A stretch of 64,000 nt of DNA from Parvibaculum sp. (GTDB lineage: Bacteria; Pseudomonadota; Alphaproteobacteria; Parvibaculales; Parvibaculaceae): NCBI GenBank assembly GCA_030645235.1, contig JAUSMV010000012.1, positions 248,001 through 312,000 on the forward strand, in the 5' to 3' direction. The translations under genes and the position numbers were made by a program. Positions 56,434 through 64,000 of this stretch are shown here, piece after piece. The notes under the pieces were generated by a model that searched no databases, was not told the DNA's origin, and saw nothing but the letters and a program-made list of their open reading frames with translations. Position 1 is the stretch's first letter. Every line of letters starts with the position of its first letter.

Positions 56434-57225
56434 TCAGGCCGAGGCGTTGACGCCGTCTTTCAGCGCACGGATGCGGTCGGCGATATAGCCTTCGGTGGCG
56501 CTTACAGGCTCGTCGTCCGGATGGGCAGGACCGGCTTCACCAAAGGCGGCGAGCGAGGCTTTGATCTCGGCAAAGTCGGGCATGTCGTCACTCAGCAACA
56601 CGTCATCATCATCGCGAAACGGCGTCAGCGTGACGGGGGCAACCGCAACAGGAACAGATGCCGGTACAGACGACGGCGCGGCCACAGGTTCGGGCACATT
56701 CGCCGCTAAAAGATTCTGCGTCGTGTCGATTTCAGCGGCCACAAGTGACATATCGGCGAGCAGTCGCGTGGCCTTTTCGCCCAGCGTGCGTAACTGCGTT
56801 TCAACAAGTCCGCGCTTGGCAACTTCCTGCCGCGCGTTCGCTTCCAACTCATCAACACGCGATTGCAAATGCGTCACGCTCAGCAAATGTGTTTCGGCTT
56901 CGGCTTGCGCGGCCACATGCTGGACCTGCAACTCGGCAATCTCATCATTGAGTTGCTGTGCATTGTCGTGAACGTTTTGCAATGCGTCTTCCAGCTGCGC
57001 GTTCTTCGCGATGAGAGCTGATATCTCCTGCTGCTTATCCTGCAGATTGACACCCAGCATCGCCGCTCTTTCGGCGCTCTGCTTCAGCTCATCAAGGTTC
57101 AGATCCTGTGTGAGGCGGCGTGTGGTTTTCTTCACGGCGCTGCGCCAGGTGAGCTGCATGGCGATCAGGGCAAACAGTGTTGCGGTCAAAAAACCAAGAC
57201 CAACCAACATGAGATTTTGAAGCAT
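56434..57225 (-). CDS. Membrane-anchored coiled-coil protein, unknown function
   Basis: 263 residues. One N-terminal membrane helix (LMLVGLGFLTATLFALIAMQL, residues about 4-24) is followed by a basic stretch and a long coiled coil at about 40-170 (AMLGVNLQDKQQEISALIAKNAQLEDAL in part), a Pro/Ala/Val-rich linker, and an acidic C-terminus (FRDDDDVLLSDDMPDFAEI). No known domain is recognised. The C-terminal EGYIADRIRALKDG might be a short protein-binding helix. Confidence 0.65.
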   Translation of the reverse strand: MLQNLMLVGLGFLTATLFALIAMQLTWRSAVKKTTRRLTQDLNLDELKQSAERAAMLGVNLQDKQQEISALIAKNAQLEDALQNVHDNAQQLNDEIAELQVQHVAAQAEAETHLLSVTHLQSRVDELEANARQEVAKRGLVETQLRTLGEKATRLLADMSLVAAEIDTTQNLLAANVPEPVAAPSSVPASVPVAVAPVTLTPFRDDDDVLLSDDMPDFAEIKASLAAFGEAGPAHPDDEPVSATEGYIADRIRALKDGVNASA

Positions 57226-57347
57226 GTTTGCGCTTTCGCTGCTGAGGGAAATTCACTGTGGGACAGCGATTTTTGGAACCCTGCCAGAAAAAGTGAAAGC
57301 CTTCCAGCGATGATCCCGTTGCCTTTAACTCTTAGCGGGCAAGCGTG

Positions 57348-57956
57348 TCAGAACGGCAACCATTCGCGTGTCTTGGTGTATTTGAGATAGCCGACTGAGG
57401 CGCCCAAACGCAGGCCCGCGCCGGCGCGCATCGGTGCCAAAATGATATTGTCACGCTGTTGATAATTCACGCCGATACCGGCGATGAGATAGGCGCTGCC
57501 TTCAACACCGGGGAAACGCTGATAGATTTTTTCGCCATTGGGCAAGTTATACACAAGTGTGAAAACCTTGACCGCATTGCCGCCAAAGTCCCAACCGGCG
57601 CTCGGACCCTGCCAGTAAACCTTTTGCGAACCGCCCGATTTCATGTTGAGCGTGCCCACGCCGTAGCGCAGACCGAGAACGATGGCACCGGAGACTTCCT
57701 CGCCTTTGATATAGGCGTTTGGCTCACCGTATTGCTTGAAAACCGAATGCACAGCGTCCGCAAGTCCTTTGGCTGTGCCGCCGAAAACCTGGCCTGCTTC
57801 CACGAGAATTTCGTTCTCTGTGTAGGTCTCTGCACCCGGATTAACGGCAGGGGCCTGTTGCTGCACCTGATCGGCCATTGAGGGGGCGGCAAGCGTCGTG
57901 ACACCGGCAATCAGGCCGGTCAGGAAGAGGGCGAAGGAGAGGGCACGCATCAGCAT
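57348..57956 (-). CDS. DUF1134 exported protein
   Basis: 202 residues from the ATG giving MLMRALSFALFL. A signal peptide ends near PSMADQ. The mature part matches the alphaproteobacterial DUF1134 family (PF06577): EAGQVFGGTAKGLADAVHSVFKQYGEPNAYIKGEE in part, GLRYGVGTLNMKSGG, YWQGPSAGWDFGGNA, GIGVNYQQRD. The family resembles lipid-binding YSC84-like proteins; the function is unknown. Expected in the periplasm. Confidence 0.85.
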   Translation of the reverse strand: MLMRALSFALFLTGLIAGVTTLAAPSMADQVQQQAPAVNPGAETYTENEILVEAGQVFGGTAKGLADAVHSVFKQYGEPNAYIKGEEVSGAIVLGLRYGVGTLNMKSGGSQKVYWQGPSAGWDFGGNAVKVFTLVYNLPNGEKIYQRFPGVEGSAYLIAGIGVNYQQRDNIILAPMRAGAGLRLGASVGYLKYTKTREWLPF

Positions 57957-58329
57957 AGGTTCAGTCCTGTCGAAATTGGCGACCATTGTGGCATGGGCCG
58001 GATTGGGTGGGCATAAGTGCGACTCACTGGAACGAGTCTAACGCGGGTATCGTGTCAAAACGGCGGCAAATTGCTTCATAATCGGGTGAGATAGCAGGTT
58101 TCGGCGCGAAAACGTCCCCTTTCGGAACAATTTGGCGCGATCGTGCAGGCATAGCGATTGCAGTTACCAGGGCAGCAGCATTCGCCGCCGCTCATTTGTG
58201 GCTGGCGCGGCCGATGCGGATAGCCGGAGGTCGGGGGGCCAAAGGAATGTTCGCATCGGTCAGCTGTCCCTATTCCGTGGCCTCGACAGCACCGGTTTGG
58301 GCGGTCATTTCGCTCAGACCACACGGCAA

Positions 58330-58357
58330 CGGCGCTCTCGCAAGAGAGCGCCGTTTT
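58330..58357 (+). terminator. Orphan plus-strand terminator 1
   Basis: CGGCGCTCTC-GCAA-GAGAGCGCCG followed by TTTTC. A perfect 10-bp stem with a GCAA tetraloop; the T-run is only on the plus-strand side. Confidence 0.85.
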
Positions 58358-58374
58358 CATTTGCTTCAAGGAGT

Positions 58375-58400
58375 GGCGTCCCGAAAGGGACGCCGTTTTC
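58375..58400 (+). terminator. Orphan plus-strand terminator 2
   Basis: GGCGTCCC-GAAA-GGGACGCC followed by GTTTTC. A perfect 8-bp stem with a GAAA tetraloop, 17 bp after the first hairpin, in the same orientation. Confidence 0.82.
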
Positions 58401-58416
58401 CGTTTGTAGTGATGGG

Positions 58417-59217
58417 TTAAGCGCCGCCGCGGGCGACGAAATAGGGGTTGTCCAATCCGCGCTCGGACTTGCCATAGAGCAGGGGTGAACCGTCAAGCTG
58501 TGTCACCGAACCACCGGCTGCCGAGAGCACGGCATGGCCTGCGGCCGTGTCCCATTCCATCGTGCGGCCATGGCGGGGATAGAGATCGGCTTCGCCCGCG
58601 GCAATCAGGCAAAATTTCAGCGATGAACCGGCGGCGAGAAACTCTTTCACCTTGTAGTGATTGAGATATTCCTCGGTCTTGTGGTCGCGATGGGTGCGGC
58701 TTGCGATGATGATGAGGCCGTCGCTGTCAGGCTGGCGTACACGGATCGGTTTTGCGTCTTTCATGCTGAATGTGCCCTCTGCATTGGGCGCGATGTCGAG
58801 TTCATAGGCCGCATTGGGACCGGCCGCATAGAACATGCGTTCTTTGGCAGGTGCATAGACGACACCGGCGGTCGGTATGCGATGCTCGATCAATGCGATA
58901 TTGACCGTGAACTCGCCGTTTTTATTGAGAAATTCTTTGGTCCCGTCGAGCGGATCAACAAGGAAAAAGCGGTCCGTAAATTCGGGGATGAATCCTGCGG
59001 CTGCGGCTTCTTCCGAGACAATCGGAATGCCGGGCGCGATGCGCTTCAGCTCATCAAGGATGATCAGTTCTGCCTCATGGTCGGCGATGGTGACGGGGGA
59101 TTTGTCTTCCTTGTGTGTGGCCGAGACCCCGTTGGCATAATGCACCATGATGGCCGCGCCGGCTTTGATGGAGATGCGGACAAGCTCGTTCGTCAGGGCG
59201 GCATGATCGATGGACAT
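58417..59217 (-). CDS. cysQ: 3'(2'),5'-bisphosphate nucleotidase CysQ
   Basis: Inositol-monophosphatase-fold enzyme hydrolysing PAP to AMP in sulfate assimilation and salvage. It is 266 residues from the ATG giving MSIDHAALTN. Metal-binding motifs: KEDKSPVTIADHEAE (37-51), VSEE near 68-71, LVDPLDGTKEF (86-96), and WDTAAGHAVLSAAGG toward the C-terminus. The start is divergent from chpT with a 175-bp gap. Confidence 0.94.
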   Translation of the reverse strand: MSIDHAALTNELVRISIKAGAAIMVHYANGVSATHKEDKSPVTIADHEAELIILDELKRIAPGIPIVSEEAAAAGFIPEFTDRFFLVDPLDGTKEFLNKNGEFTVNIALIEHRIPTAGVVYAPAKERMFYAAGPNAAYELDIAPNAEGTFSMKDAKPIRVRQPDSDGLIIIASRTHRDHKTEEYLNHYKVKEFLAAGSSLKFCLIAAGEADLYPRHGRTMEWDTAAGHAVLSAAGGSVTQLDGSPLLYGKSERGLDNPYFVARGGA

Positions 59218-59392
59218 AACTATCTCATTGTTGCGTAAAGGCTTCGGGGCGGAGAACAACACTCTGAGGCAGGCGGGTCAAGGCTGGTTTCTTTTGCGCT
59301 GCAATGCTATCAGGCTATAGGGGTTTTGGATGCGGGGCTGGTCTGGCTCCCCATCCATGGTTTGAGGGCATTTCGCATTTTCGGGGCAGCGA

Positions 59393-60049
59393 ATGAGCAC
59401 TAAGCAAGACGAAGTATCCGCACTCGAACTGGCCGCACTTTTGTGCAGCCGCGTCTGCCATGACGTGATCAGTCCGGTGGGCGCGATCACCAATGGTCTC
59501 GAAGTGCTTGAAGATGATGATGATCCGGAAATGCGTGTTCACGCGATGGAGCTCATCACCAAAAGTGCTGCTCAGGCTTCCGCCAAGTTGCAATTTGCAC
59601 GTCTGGCGTTCGGGGCGGCGGGATCTGCCGGAGCCGAGCTTGATCTGGCTGATGCGCGCGCTGTGGCCGAAGGGCTGATGAAGAGCGAGAAGGCGAGCCT
59701 TGTCTGGACCGCGCCGCATGCGACCATCGGCAAGGACTATGTGAAACTCGCGCTCAATATGCTGCTCATCGGCATTGCCGCTGTCCCGCGCGGCGGCGAA
59801 GTGGCGCTGACGATTGAGGGCGAGCCTAAAACACCGACCATCAAAGTCCGCTCGACAGGTCAGGCGGCGCGTGTGCCCGACGAAACACAGGCTTTTCTGG
59901 GTGGTCGCGCCTCTGATCGCTTTTTGGATGCGCGTGCGGCCCAGCCCTATTTCACGGGCCTTGTGGCGCGTGAGCTCGGGCTTACGATTGCAGCCGCCAT
60001 GGACGGCGATGTGTTTGAAATTAAAGCGGGTCCGGCTGCCGCTGCATAA
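59393..60049 (+). CDS. chpT: Histidine phosphotransferase ChpT
   Basis: Passes phosphate from the hybrid kinase CckA to CtrA and CpdR in the alphaproteobacterial cell-cycle relay. It is 218 residues. A helical hairpin carries SRVCHDVISPVGAITNGLEVL with the phospho-acceptor His23, followed by a degenerate HATPase-like C-terminal domain (GKDYVKLALNMLLIGIAAVPRGG). It converges on ctrA across a shared terminator. The genomic pairing with ctrA supports the call. Confidence 0.9.
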   Translation: MSTKQDEVSALELAALLCSRVCHDVISPVGAITNGLEVLEDDDDPEMRVHAMELITKSAAQASAKLQFARLAFGAAGSAGAELDLADARAVAEGLMKSEKASLVWTAPHATIGKDYVKLALNMLLIGIAAVPRGGEVALTIEGEPKTPTIKVRSTGQAARVPDETQAFLGGRASDRFLDARAAQPYFTGLVARELGLTIAAAMDGDVFEIKAGPAAAA

Positions 60050-60069
60050 GTTTTCCTGACGCTGAATAC

Positions 60070-60102
60070 AAAAAGGGCGCTTCTTGCGAAGCGCCCTTTT
60101 CG
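60070..60102. terminator. Bidirectional terminator between chpT and ctrA
   Basis: AAAAAGGGCGCTTC-TTGC-GAAGCGCCCTTTT: perfect stem, A and T runs on both sides. Confidence 0.92.
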
Positions 60103-60129
60103 TTTGATTTCATTGACCGGAAGGTCAGA

Positions 60130-60837
60130 TCAGGCTGTGGCGGCCACCGGCATCGCACCTTCGACCGGATCACGCAGCACATAGCCACGGCCCCAGACGG
60201 TTTCGATATAGTGTTCGCCGCCGGTCGATGCTGCGAGCTTCTTGCGGAGCTTGCAGATGAACACGTCGATGATTTTGAGTTCCGGTTCGTCCATGCCGCC
60301 GTAAAGGTGGTTCAGGAACATCTCTTTGGTGAGCGTGGTGCCCTTGCGGAGCGAGAGAAGCTCCAGCATCTGATATTCTTTGCCGGTCAGGTGGACGCGG
60401 CTCTGATCGACTTCGACGGTCTTGGTGTCGAGGTTGACGGTGAGTTTGCCCGTGTTGATGACAGACTGCGAATGGCCCTTCGAGCGACGGACGACGGCGT
60501 GAATACGTGCCACCAACTCGTCTTTATGGAAGGGTTTGGTCATATAATCGTCGGCGCCGAAGCCAAGACCGCGCACCTTGTTCTCAATGCCGGCCAGACC
60601 GGAGAGAATGAGGATCGGCGTCGTGACTTTGCCGGTACGCAGTGACTTGAGGACTTCATAGCCGCTCATGTCGGGGAGGTTCAGGTCAAGAAGGATGATA
60701 TCGTAATCGTACAACTTGCCCAGATCGACCCCTTCTTCACCGAGGTCGGTGGTGTACACATTAAAACCGTCTGACTTCAGCATCAGTTCGATGCTCTGAG
60801 CGGTTGCACTATCGTCTTCAATGAGCAGAACTCTCAT
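60130..60837 (-). CDS. ctrA: Cell-cycle response regulator CtrA
   Basis: Master regulator of the alphaproteobacterial cell cycle, motility and development. It is 235 residues: a receiver domain with IEDD (6-9), the phospho-acceptor Asp51 in [15 protein letters not shown], and Lys in TKPF, then an OmpR/PhoB winged helix ([52 protein letters not shown] in part), which is strongly conserved in CtrA. The promoter side carries a TTAAC-type motif pair. Confidence 0.97.
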   Translation of the reverse strand: MRVLLIEDDSATAQSIELMLKSDGFNVYTTDLGEEGVDLGKLYDYDIILLDLNLPDMSGYEVLKSLRTGKVTTPILILSGLAGIENKVRGLGFGADDYMTKPFHKDELVARIHAVVRRSKGHSQSVINTGKLTVNLDTKTVEVDQSRVHLTGKEYQMLELLSLRKGTTLTKEMFLNHLYGGMDEPELKIIDVFICKLRKKLAASTGGEHYIETVWGRGYVLRDPVEGAMPVAATA

Positions 60838-61210
60838 GACGTCCCTCTTTGCGGTGTTGCGGTAGCATTACCGCTCAAGCCCAAAATTTATCCACAAGGG
60901 GACGGTAATCTTATTTGGTTAACAAAGGTTAACCGGCATGAAGATTTTTTCAGAAAATTTGATATTTTTTTGGAAGATGCGGTTAAGAGGCGTTTTTTTG
61001 AGGTAAATGCGGGACTTTTTAGGGGGGCCTGCTTGAAGCCCCTGCCTCCACTTCCGCACTCAAAACGACAACTCTTTCTTATCTGCAGTTTCTCCGATCA
61101 GGGTTTACGTCGTCTTAAAGTCTTGGCGGCATGATGAATGACAGGTTGCAGCAGGCTGATTTGGGCCTGCCATGCATATGCGCGATCTGATCATGCGGAG
61201 ACATTGAAAC
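60838..61210. other. Gap between ctrA and fliI
   Basis: 373 bp containing the ctrA leader and promoter on the minus strand and the fliI promoter on the plus strand. AT-rich between 60940 and 61010. The TTAA pair at 60919-60933 is the main recognisable site. No gene or terminator is seen. Confidence 0.6.
60919..60933. promoter_or_regulatory. Candidate CtrA-binding site upstream of ctrA
   Basis: TTAA-CAAAGG-TTAAC about 80 bp upstream of the ctrA start. CtrA boxes are TTAA-N7-TTAA(C); here the gap is six bases and the sequence is palindromic (GGTTAAC...GTTAACC). Autoregulation of ctrA is known in related bacteria. Confidence 0.5.
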
Positions 61211-62548
61211 GTGCAGTCATTGTTGGCGGAAATCGGCGGAATTTCGGACGTTCAGCATTATGGCCGGGTGGTCTCCATCCAGGGTCTGATGGTTGAAATT
61301 GCCGGACCTCTGCACGCCATGGGTGTTGGCAGCCGCCTGGCTGTGTCGAGCCGTACGGGTACCGACATTGATTGCGAAGTTGTCGGTTTCCGCGATGGTC
61401 GCGCGCTTTGTCTGCCGTTTGGTGAGCTGTCCGGCATCGGTGTCGGCTGCAAGGCCATTGTCAGCGCCGAGGAGCCTCACGTTTACCCTTGTGACGCCTG
61501 GCTCGGTCGTGTTGTTAACGCCATGGGCGAGCCGATCGACGGCAAAGGCCCCATCGGTCAGGGTTCTCTCCCCTATAATTTGCGCAGTGCTCCGCCGCCT
61601 GCCCATACGCGCCAGCGCGTCAAGGGCAAGGTCGATCTCGGTGTGCGCGCGCTCAATACGTTTCTGACCACCTGCCGCGGTCAGCGTATGGGTATTTTTG
61701 CAGGCTCCGGTGTCGGCAAGTCCGTTCTCTTGTCGATGATGGCGCGCAATACCGCTTGCGGTGTGGCTGTGATCGGTCTGATCGGCGAACGTGGCCGCGA
61801 AGTGCAGGAATTTCTCGAAGATGATTTGGGCGCCGAGGGCCTTGCGCGCTCGGTTGTCGTCGTGGCGACCTCTGACGAAGCCGCGCTTATGCGCCGTCAG
61901 GCCGCTTATCTGACTTTGGCTTTGGCCGAATATTTCCGCGACAAGGGCGAAGATGTCCTTTGCATGATGGATAGTGTGACGCGCTTTGCCATGTCTCAGC
62001 GCGAAATCGGTCTGTCTGCCGGTGAGCCGCCGACCAGCAAAGGCTATACGCCGACTGTGTTTGCCGAATTGCCGAAATTGCTTGAACGCGCCGGTCCGGG
62101 CACCGGTCAGGGCACAATTACAGGGATATTCACGGTTCTCGTCGATGGCGATGATCACAATGAACCCGTGGCCGACGCTGTGCGCTCGATTCTTGACGGT
62201 CATATTGTCATGGAACGATCAATTGCTGAACGCGGACGTTATCCCGCAGTCAACATTTTGAAATCTGTTTCGCGCACAATGCCCGGATGTAACAACGAAG
62301 AAGAAAACGTGCTGATCCGCAAGGCGCGTGCACTTCTTGCCACTTATGACGATATGGAGGAGCTGATCCGGCTCGGTGCTTACCGTTCCGGTTCAGATCA
62401 AATCGTTGACGAAGCAATTTTTTATCAACCTGCTCTTGATAGATTTCTAGCTCAGCGCAAGGACGAGGCCACCGACTTGGCAACAGGATACGCCATGCTC
62501 GAAGAAATTCTTGCGCAACCCATGCCGCCTAAAAACTTGGATGCCTAA
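61211..62548 (+). CDS. fliI: Flagellum-specific ATP synthase FliI
   Basis: Hexameric ATPase of the flagellar type III export apparatus. It is 445 residues from a GTG. Walker A is AGSGVGKS at 164-171, Walker B is in [12 protein letters not shown], and the export-ATPase signature [23 protein letters not shown] is present. The N-terminal domain is the F1-beta-like barrel. fliJ follows after 23 bp. The sequence places it with flagellar and not virulence-type ATPases, supported by fliJ and ctrA next to it. Confidence 0.95.
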   Translation: MQSLLAEIGGISDVQHYGRVVSIQGLMVEIAGPLHAMGVGSRLAVSSRTGTDIDCEVVGFRDGRALCLPFGELSGIGVGCKAIVSAEEPHVYPCDAWLGRVVNAMGEPIDGKGPIGQGSLPYNLRSAPPPAHTRQRVKGKVDLGVRALNTFLTTCRGQRMGIFAGSGVGKSVLLSMMARNTACGVAVIGLIGERGREVQEFLEDDLGAEGLARSVVVVATSDEAALMRRQAAYLTLALAEYFRDKGEDVLCMMDSVTRFAMSQREIGLSAGEPPTSKGYTPTVFAELPKLLERAGPGTGQGTITGIFTVLVDGDDHNEPVADAVRSILDGHIVMERSIAERGRYPAVNILKSVSRTMPGCNNEEENVLIRKARALLATYDDMEELIRLGAYRSGSDQIVDEAIFYQPALDRFLAQRKDEATDLATGYAMLEEILAQPMPPKNLDA

Positions 62549-62571
62549 GTTCGGGTCGCTGAAGGAATAGA

Positions 62572-62985
62572 ATGATGCGTAACCGTGAATCACTGATCCG
62601 ATTGCACCGTTTTCATGTGGATGAAAAGCGCCGCAAGCTCGCTGAGCTGGAGCTGATGGTGCAGGAATTTCGTGCCCGTGAGCGCGAATTGGAGGCGCAG
62701 GTCGAGGCTGAGCAGAAAAAAGCGGGCATATCTGATGTCGCGCATTTCGCTTACCCGATGTATGCCAAATCCGTGATCCGGCGCCGCCAGAATATCCTCA
62801 CCTCCATTGCCGATATTGAAGCGCAGCTTGACGGTGCAAAGGAAGAGCTTTCGGATGCGTTCCGCGAACTCAAGAAATATGAAGTGATTGAGAACAATCG
62901 CAAAAGCAAGATACGCAAGGAAGTTATGCGCGTTGAGCAGGCGCAGCTCGATGAAGTGGCGCTTGGCATTCACCGCCGCCATTGA
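62572..62985 (+). CDS. fliJ: Flagellar export protein FliJ
   Basis: 137-residue all-helical coiled-coil protein directly downstream of fliI, the normal position of the stalk-like FliJ subunit. The heptad pattern is clear in LHRFHVDEKRRKLAELELMVQEF and ARERELEAQVEAEQKKA, with a second helix ILTSIADIEAQLDGAKEELSDAFRELKKYEVIE (in part). Sequence conservation of FliJ is low, so the call rests mainly on position and shape. Two adjacent ATG codons (62572 and 62575) may serve as start. Confidence 0.85.
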   Translation: MMRNRESLIRLHRFHVDEKRRKLAELELMVQEFRARERELEAQVEAEQKKAGISDVAHFAYPMYAKSVIRRRQNILTSIADIEAQLDGAKEELSDAFRELKKYEVIENNRKSKIRKEVMRVEQAQLDEVALGIHRRH

Positions 62986-63086
62986 GCTCCTTTTGTCCAA
63001 GGGGGGGCGGGGATAAGCCTCCTACACATTCAGATCGCACTCCGCTAGAATAGGCTCAGTCATAATTTACTGAGCGGCGGAGCCTC

Positions 63087-63572
63087 ATGCCTTCTTTCGA
63101 CATCGTTTCCAAAACCAATTTCCCTGAAATCGACAACGCGTTGCAAAACGTGGTGAAGGAAGTCGCACAGCGTTACGACTTTAAGGGGTCGAAATGCACG
63201 ATTGAGCGCAAAGAGCAGGAAATCACCATCAATGCTGACGATGAGTTGAAGCTCAAGCAGATGCATGAGCTTCTGCAAGGCCATCTCGTGCGCCGTCAGG
63301 TGAGTCCCGGCGTGCTTGAATATAAGGATTCAGAGAAAGCGGCGGGCCAGAGCGTGCGCCAAAAGGTTGTGATCAAAAACGGGATCGAGAAAGATCTCGC
63401 CAAACAGATCGTCAAAGACATCAAAGGATCGAGCCTGAAGGTGCAGGTCGCTATTCAGGGTGACGAGCTACGCGTCACAGGCAAGAAACGCGATGACCTT
63501 CAGGCTGCAATCCAGTTTGTCAAAGAGCTGAACATCGAGCAGCCCTTGCAGTACGAGAATTTCCGCGACTAG
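63087..63572 (+). CDS. yajQ: YajQ-family (UPF0234) nucleotide-binding protein
   Basis: 161 residues with family signatures MPSFDIVSKTNFPEIDNAL, RYDFKGSKCTIE, and DIKGSSLKVQVAIQGDELRVTGKKRDDLQ in part. Members bind nucleotides or RNA; a Xanthomonas relative binds cyclic di-GMP. Length and motif order are standard. Its stop overlaps the end of the convergent membrane protein gene by 4 bp. Confidence 0.95.
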   Translation: MPSFDIVSKTNFPEIDNALQNVVKEVAQRYDFKGSKCTIERKEQEITINADDELKLKQMHELLQGHLVRRQVSPGVLEYKDSEKAAGQSVRQKVVIKNGIEKDLAKQIVKDIKGSSLKVQVAIQGDELRVTGKKRDDLQAAIQFVKELNIEQPLQYENFRD

Positions 63573-63895
63573 TTGCGGATAAGCACGCGGCGGACGATGT
63601 AGAGCACGCCGATGACGATGAGATATCCCGCAAAACGCACCGCGATTAATTTAAGCACTTCGATATTGGTATAGTCGGGCAGGCTGATCGCGCCGTCATG
63701 ATTTATTGCGAAGCGTACAATGCTGACAATTTCATGGATGATTGTTGCGGCGATGGCTGTGCCGATGAGATGACTCGCCCGGCGCATGATGGCGGCTGCG
63801 ATGACCGCAATGACAATGCCCTGGATTGAATCAATGGTGCTGAAGCCCTGACGGGCCAGATCAACACCTTGGCTTACGAGATCGTTCAATTCCAT
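63569..63895 (-). CDS. Small membrane protein of unknown function
   Basis: 108 residues with two or three hydrophobic segments (SIQGIVIAVIAAAIMRRAS, GTAIAATIIHEIVSIVRF, FAGYLIVIGVLYIVRRVLI) and a soluble N-terminus. The 4-bp overlap with convergent yajQ leaves no room for a terminator between them. No family is recognised. Confidence 0.65.
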   Translation of the reverse strand: MELNDLVSQGVDLARQGFSTIDSIQGIVIAVIAAAIMRRASHLIGTAIAATIIHEIVSIVRFAINHDGAISLPDYTNIEVLKLIAVRFAGYLIVIGVLYIVRRVLIRN

Positions 63896-64000
63896 ATTCT
63901 ATCCCCCCTCAAAAACGCAAACACTCCCCATGCCTTGATAAGCGGCATATTGCTCGCTTTCAGGGCAGATGCGCAGGTTAGACCAATTTGGGACAGCGTC

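Larger units (their letters stand above)
57957..58416. other. 460-bp gap with paired plus-strand terminators
   Basis: Between the divergent start of DUF1134 and the end of cysQ. It holds two GANTC sites (58021 and 58034) and two strong plus-strand terminators (58330-58357 and 58375-58400). No recognised gene lies on the plus strand upstream of these; short frames in 58076-58369 are not convincing. Confidence 0.6.

Noticed and set aside
56233-56709. Plus-strand frame across tRNA-Glu and the coiled-coil gene
   Set aside because: It runs through the tRNA and opposite a better minus-strand gene.
58076-58369. Minus-strand 97-codon frame with a Cys-rich end
   Set aside because: The cluster GGECCCPGNCN is eye-catching, but no ribosome-binding site is seen and the N-terminal half looks random.

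Overview
The window is a chromosomal segment of an alphaproteobacterium, most likely from the Hyphomicrobiales/Parvibaculales side of the class. The basis is gene content and order, not a database search. The markers are a CtrA-type cell-cycle regulator back to back with a ChpT-type phosphotransferase, fliI-fliJ beside ctrA, zapA followed by a 6S-like RNA and 5-formyltetrahydrofolate cyclo-ligase, ruvCAB-ybgC-tolQRAB-pal-ybgF-tilS-ftsH in one block, a serC leader upstream of serC-serA, and several families largely known from alphaproteobacteria (DUF1134, DUF4164, PAS_5). The DNA is moderately GC-rich with short intergenic gaps, and many starts overlap the preceding stop.

Layout. Positions 1-4346 (minus) carry pgk (cut by the left edge), gap and tkt for central carbon metabolism. 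Positions 4510-6850 (plus) hold a coiled-coil DUF4164 protein, zapA with an odd triplicated 3' end, a 6S-like RNA, 5-FCL and a YmdB-family phosphodiesterase. An O-antigen-ligase-like membrane protein and a glycosyltransferase (6852-9196) look like an accessory surface-polysaccharide pair before yebC. Positions 10184-22620 are a long plus-strand block: ruvC-ruvA-ruvB-ybgC, then tolQ-tolR-tolA, a second exported protein built on the TolA C-terminal domain, then tolB, pal, ybgF/cpoB, tilS and ftsH.

Positions 22697-29312 form a catabolic island: a GDSL lipoprotein, a [2Fe-2S] ferredoxin, two closely related CYP153-type cytochromes P450, TetR and AraC regulators and an MDR dehydrogenase. This is the layout expected for terminal oxidation of alkanes or similar hydrophobic substrates. 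Positions 29487-32610 carry folP, glmM and thiD. A GNAT protein and a divergent MocR/PhzF pair with a clear operator region follow, then the serC leader, serC and serA, a PAS_5 protein, two envelope-associated proteins of unknown role, and purA.

Positions 42510-48555 are a mixed accessory stretch: CPBP protease, unknown protein, MAPEG protein, membrane protein, a 26-residue membrane peptide, a methyltransferase co-transcribed with an Rrf2 regulator under a perfect palindrome, and a nitronate monooxygenase. A TPP riboswitch at about 48622-48716 leads a two-gene unit of a small unknown membrane protein and thiC. After this come VOC, MUG-type glycosylase, msrA, rpoH, an rluD-type pseudouridine synthase whose start codon overlaps that of a divergent membrane protein, tRNA-Glu(CTC), a coiled-coil membrane protein, DUF1134, cysQ, chpT, ctrA, fliI, fliJ and yajQ.

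Several intergenic regions carry dispersed GC-rich palindromic elements (near 36865, 39186, 42361, 51040 and 52899). The best candidates for something undescribed are the duplicated TolA C-terminal protein inside tol-pal, the membrane protein under TPP riboswitch control, the 26-residue hydrophobic peptide gene, the in-register 30-bp repeats with repeated stops after zapA, and a pair of plus-strand terminators without a recognised gene upstream. No CRISPR array, transposase, prophage or complete insertion sequence was recognised.
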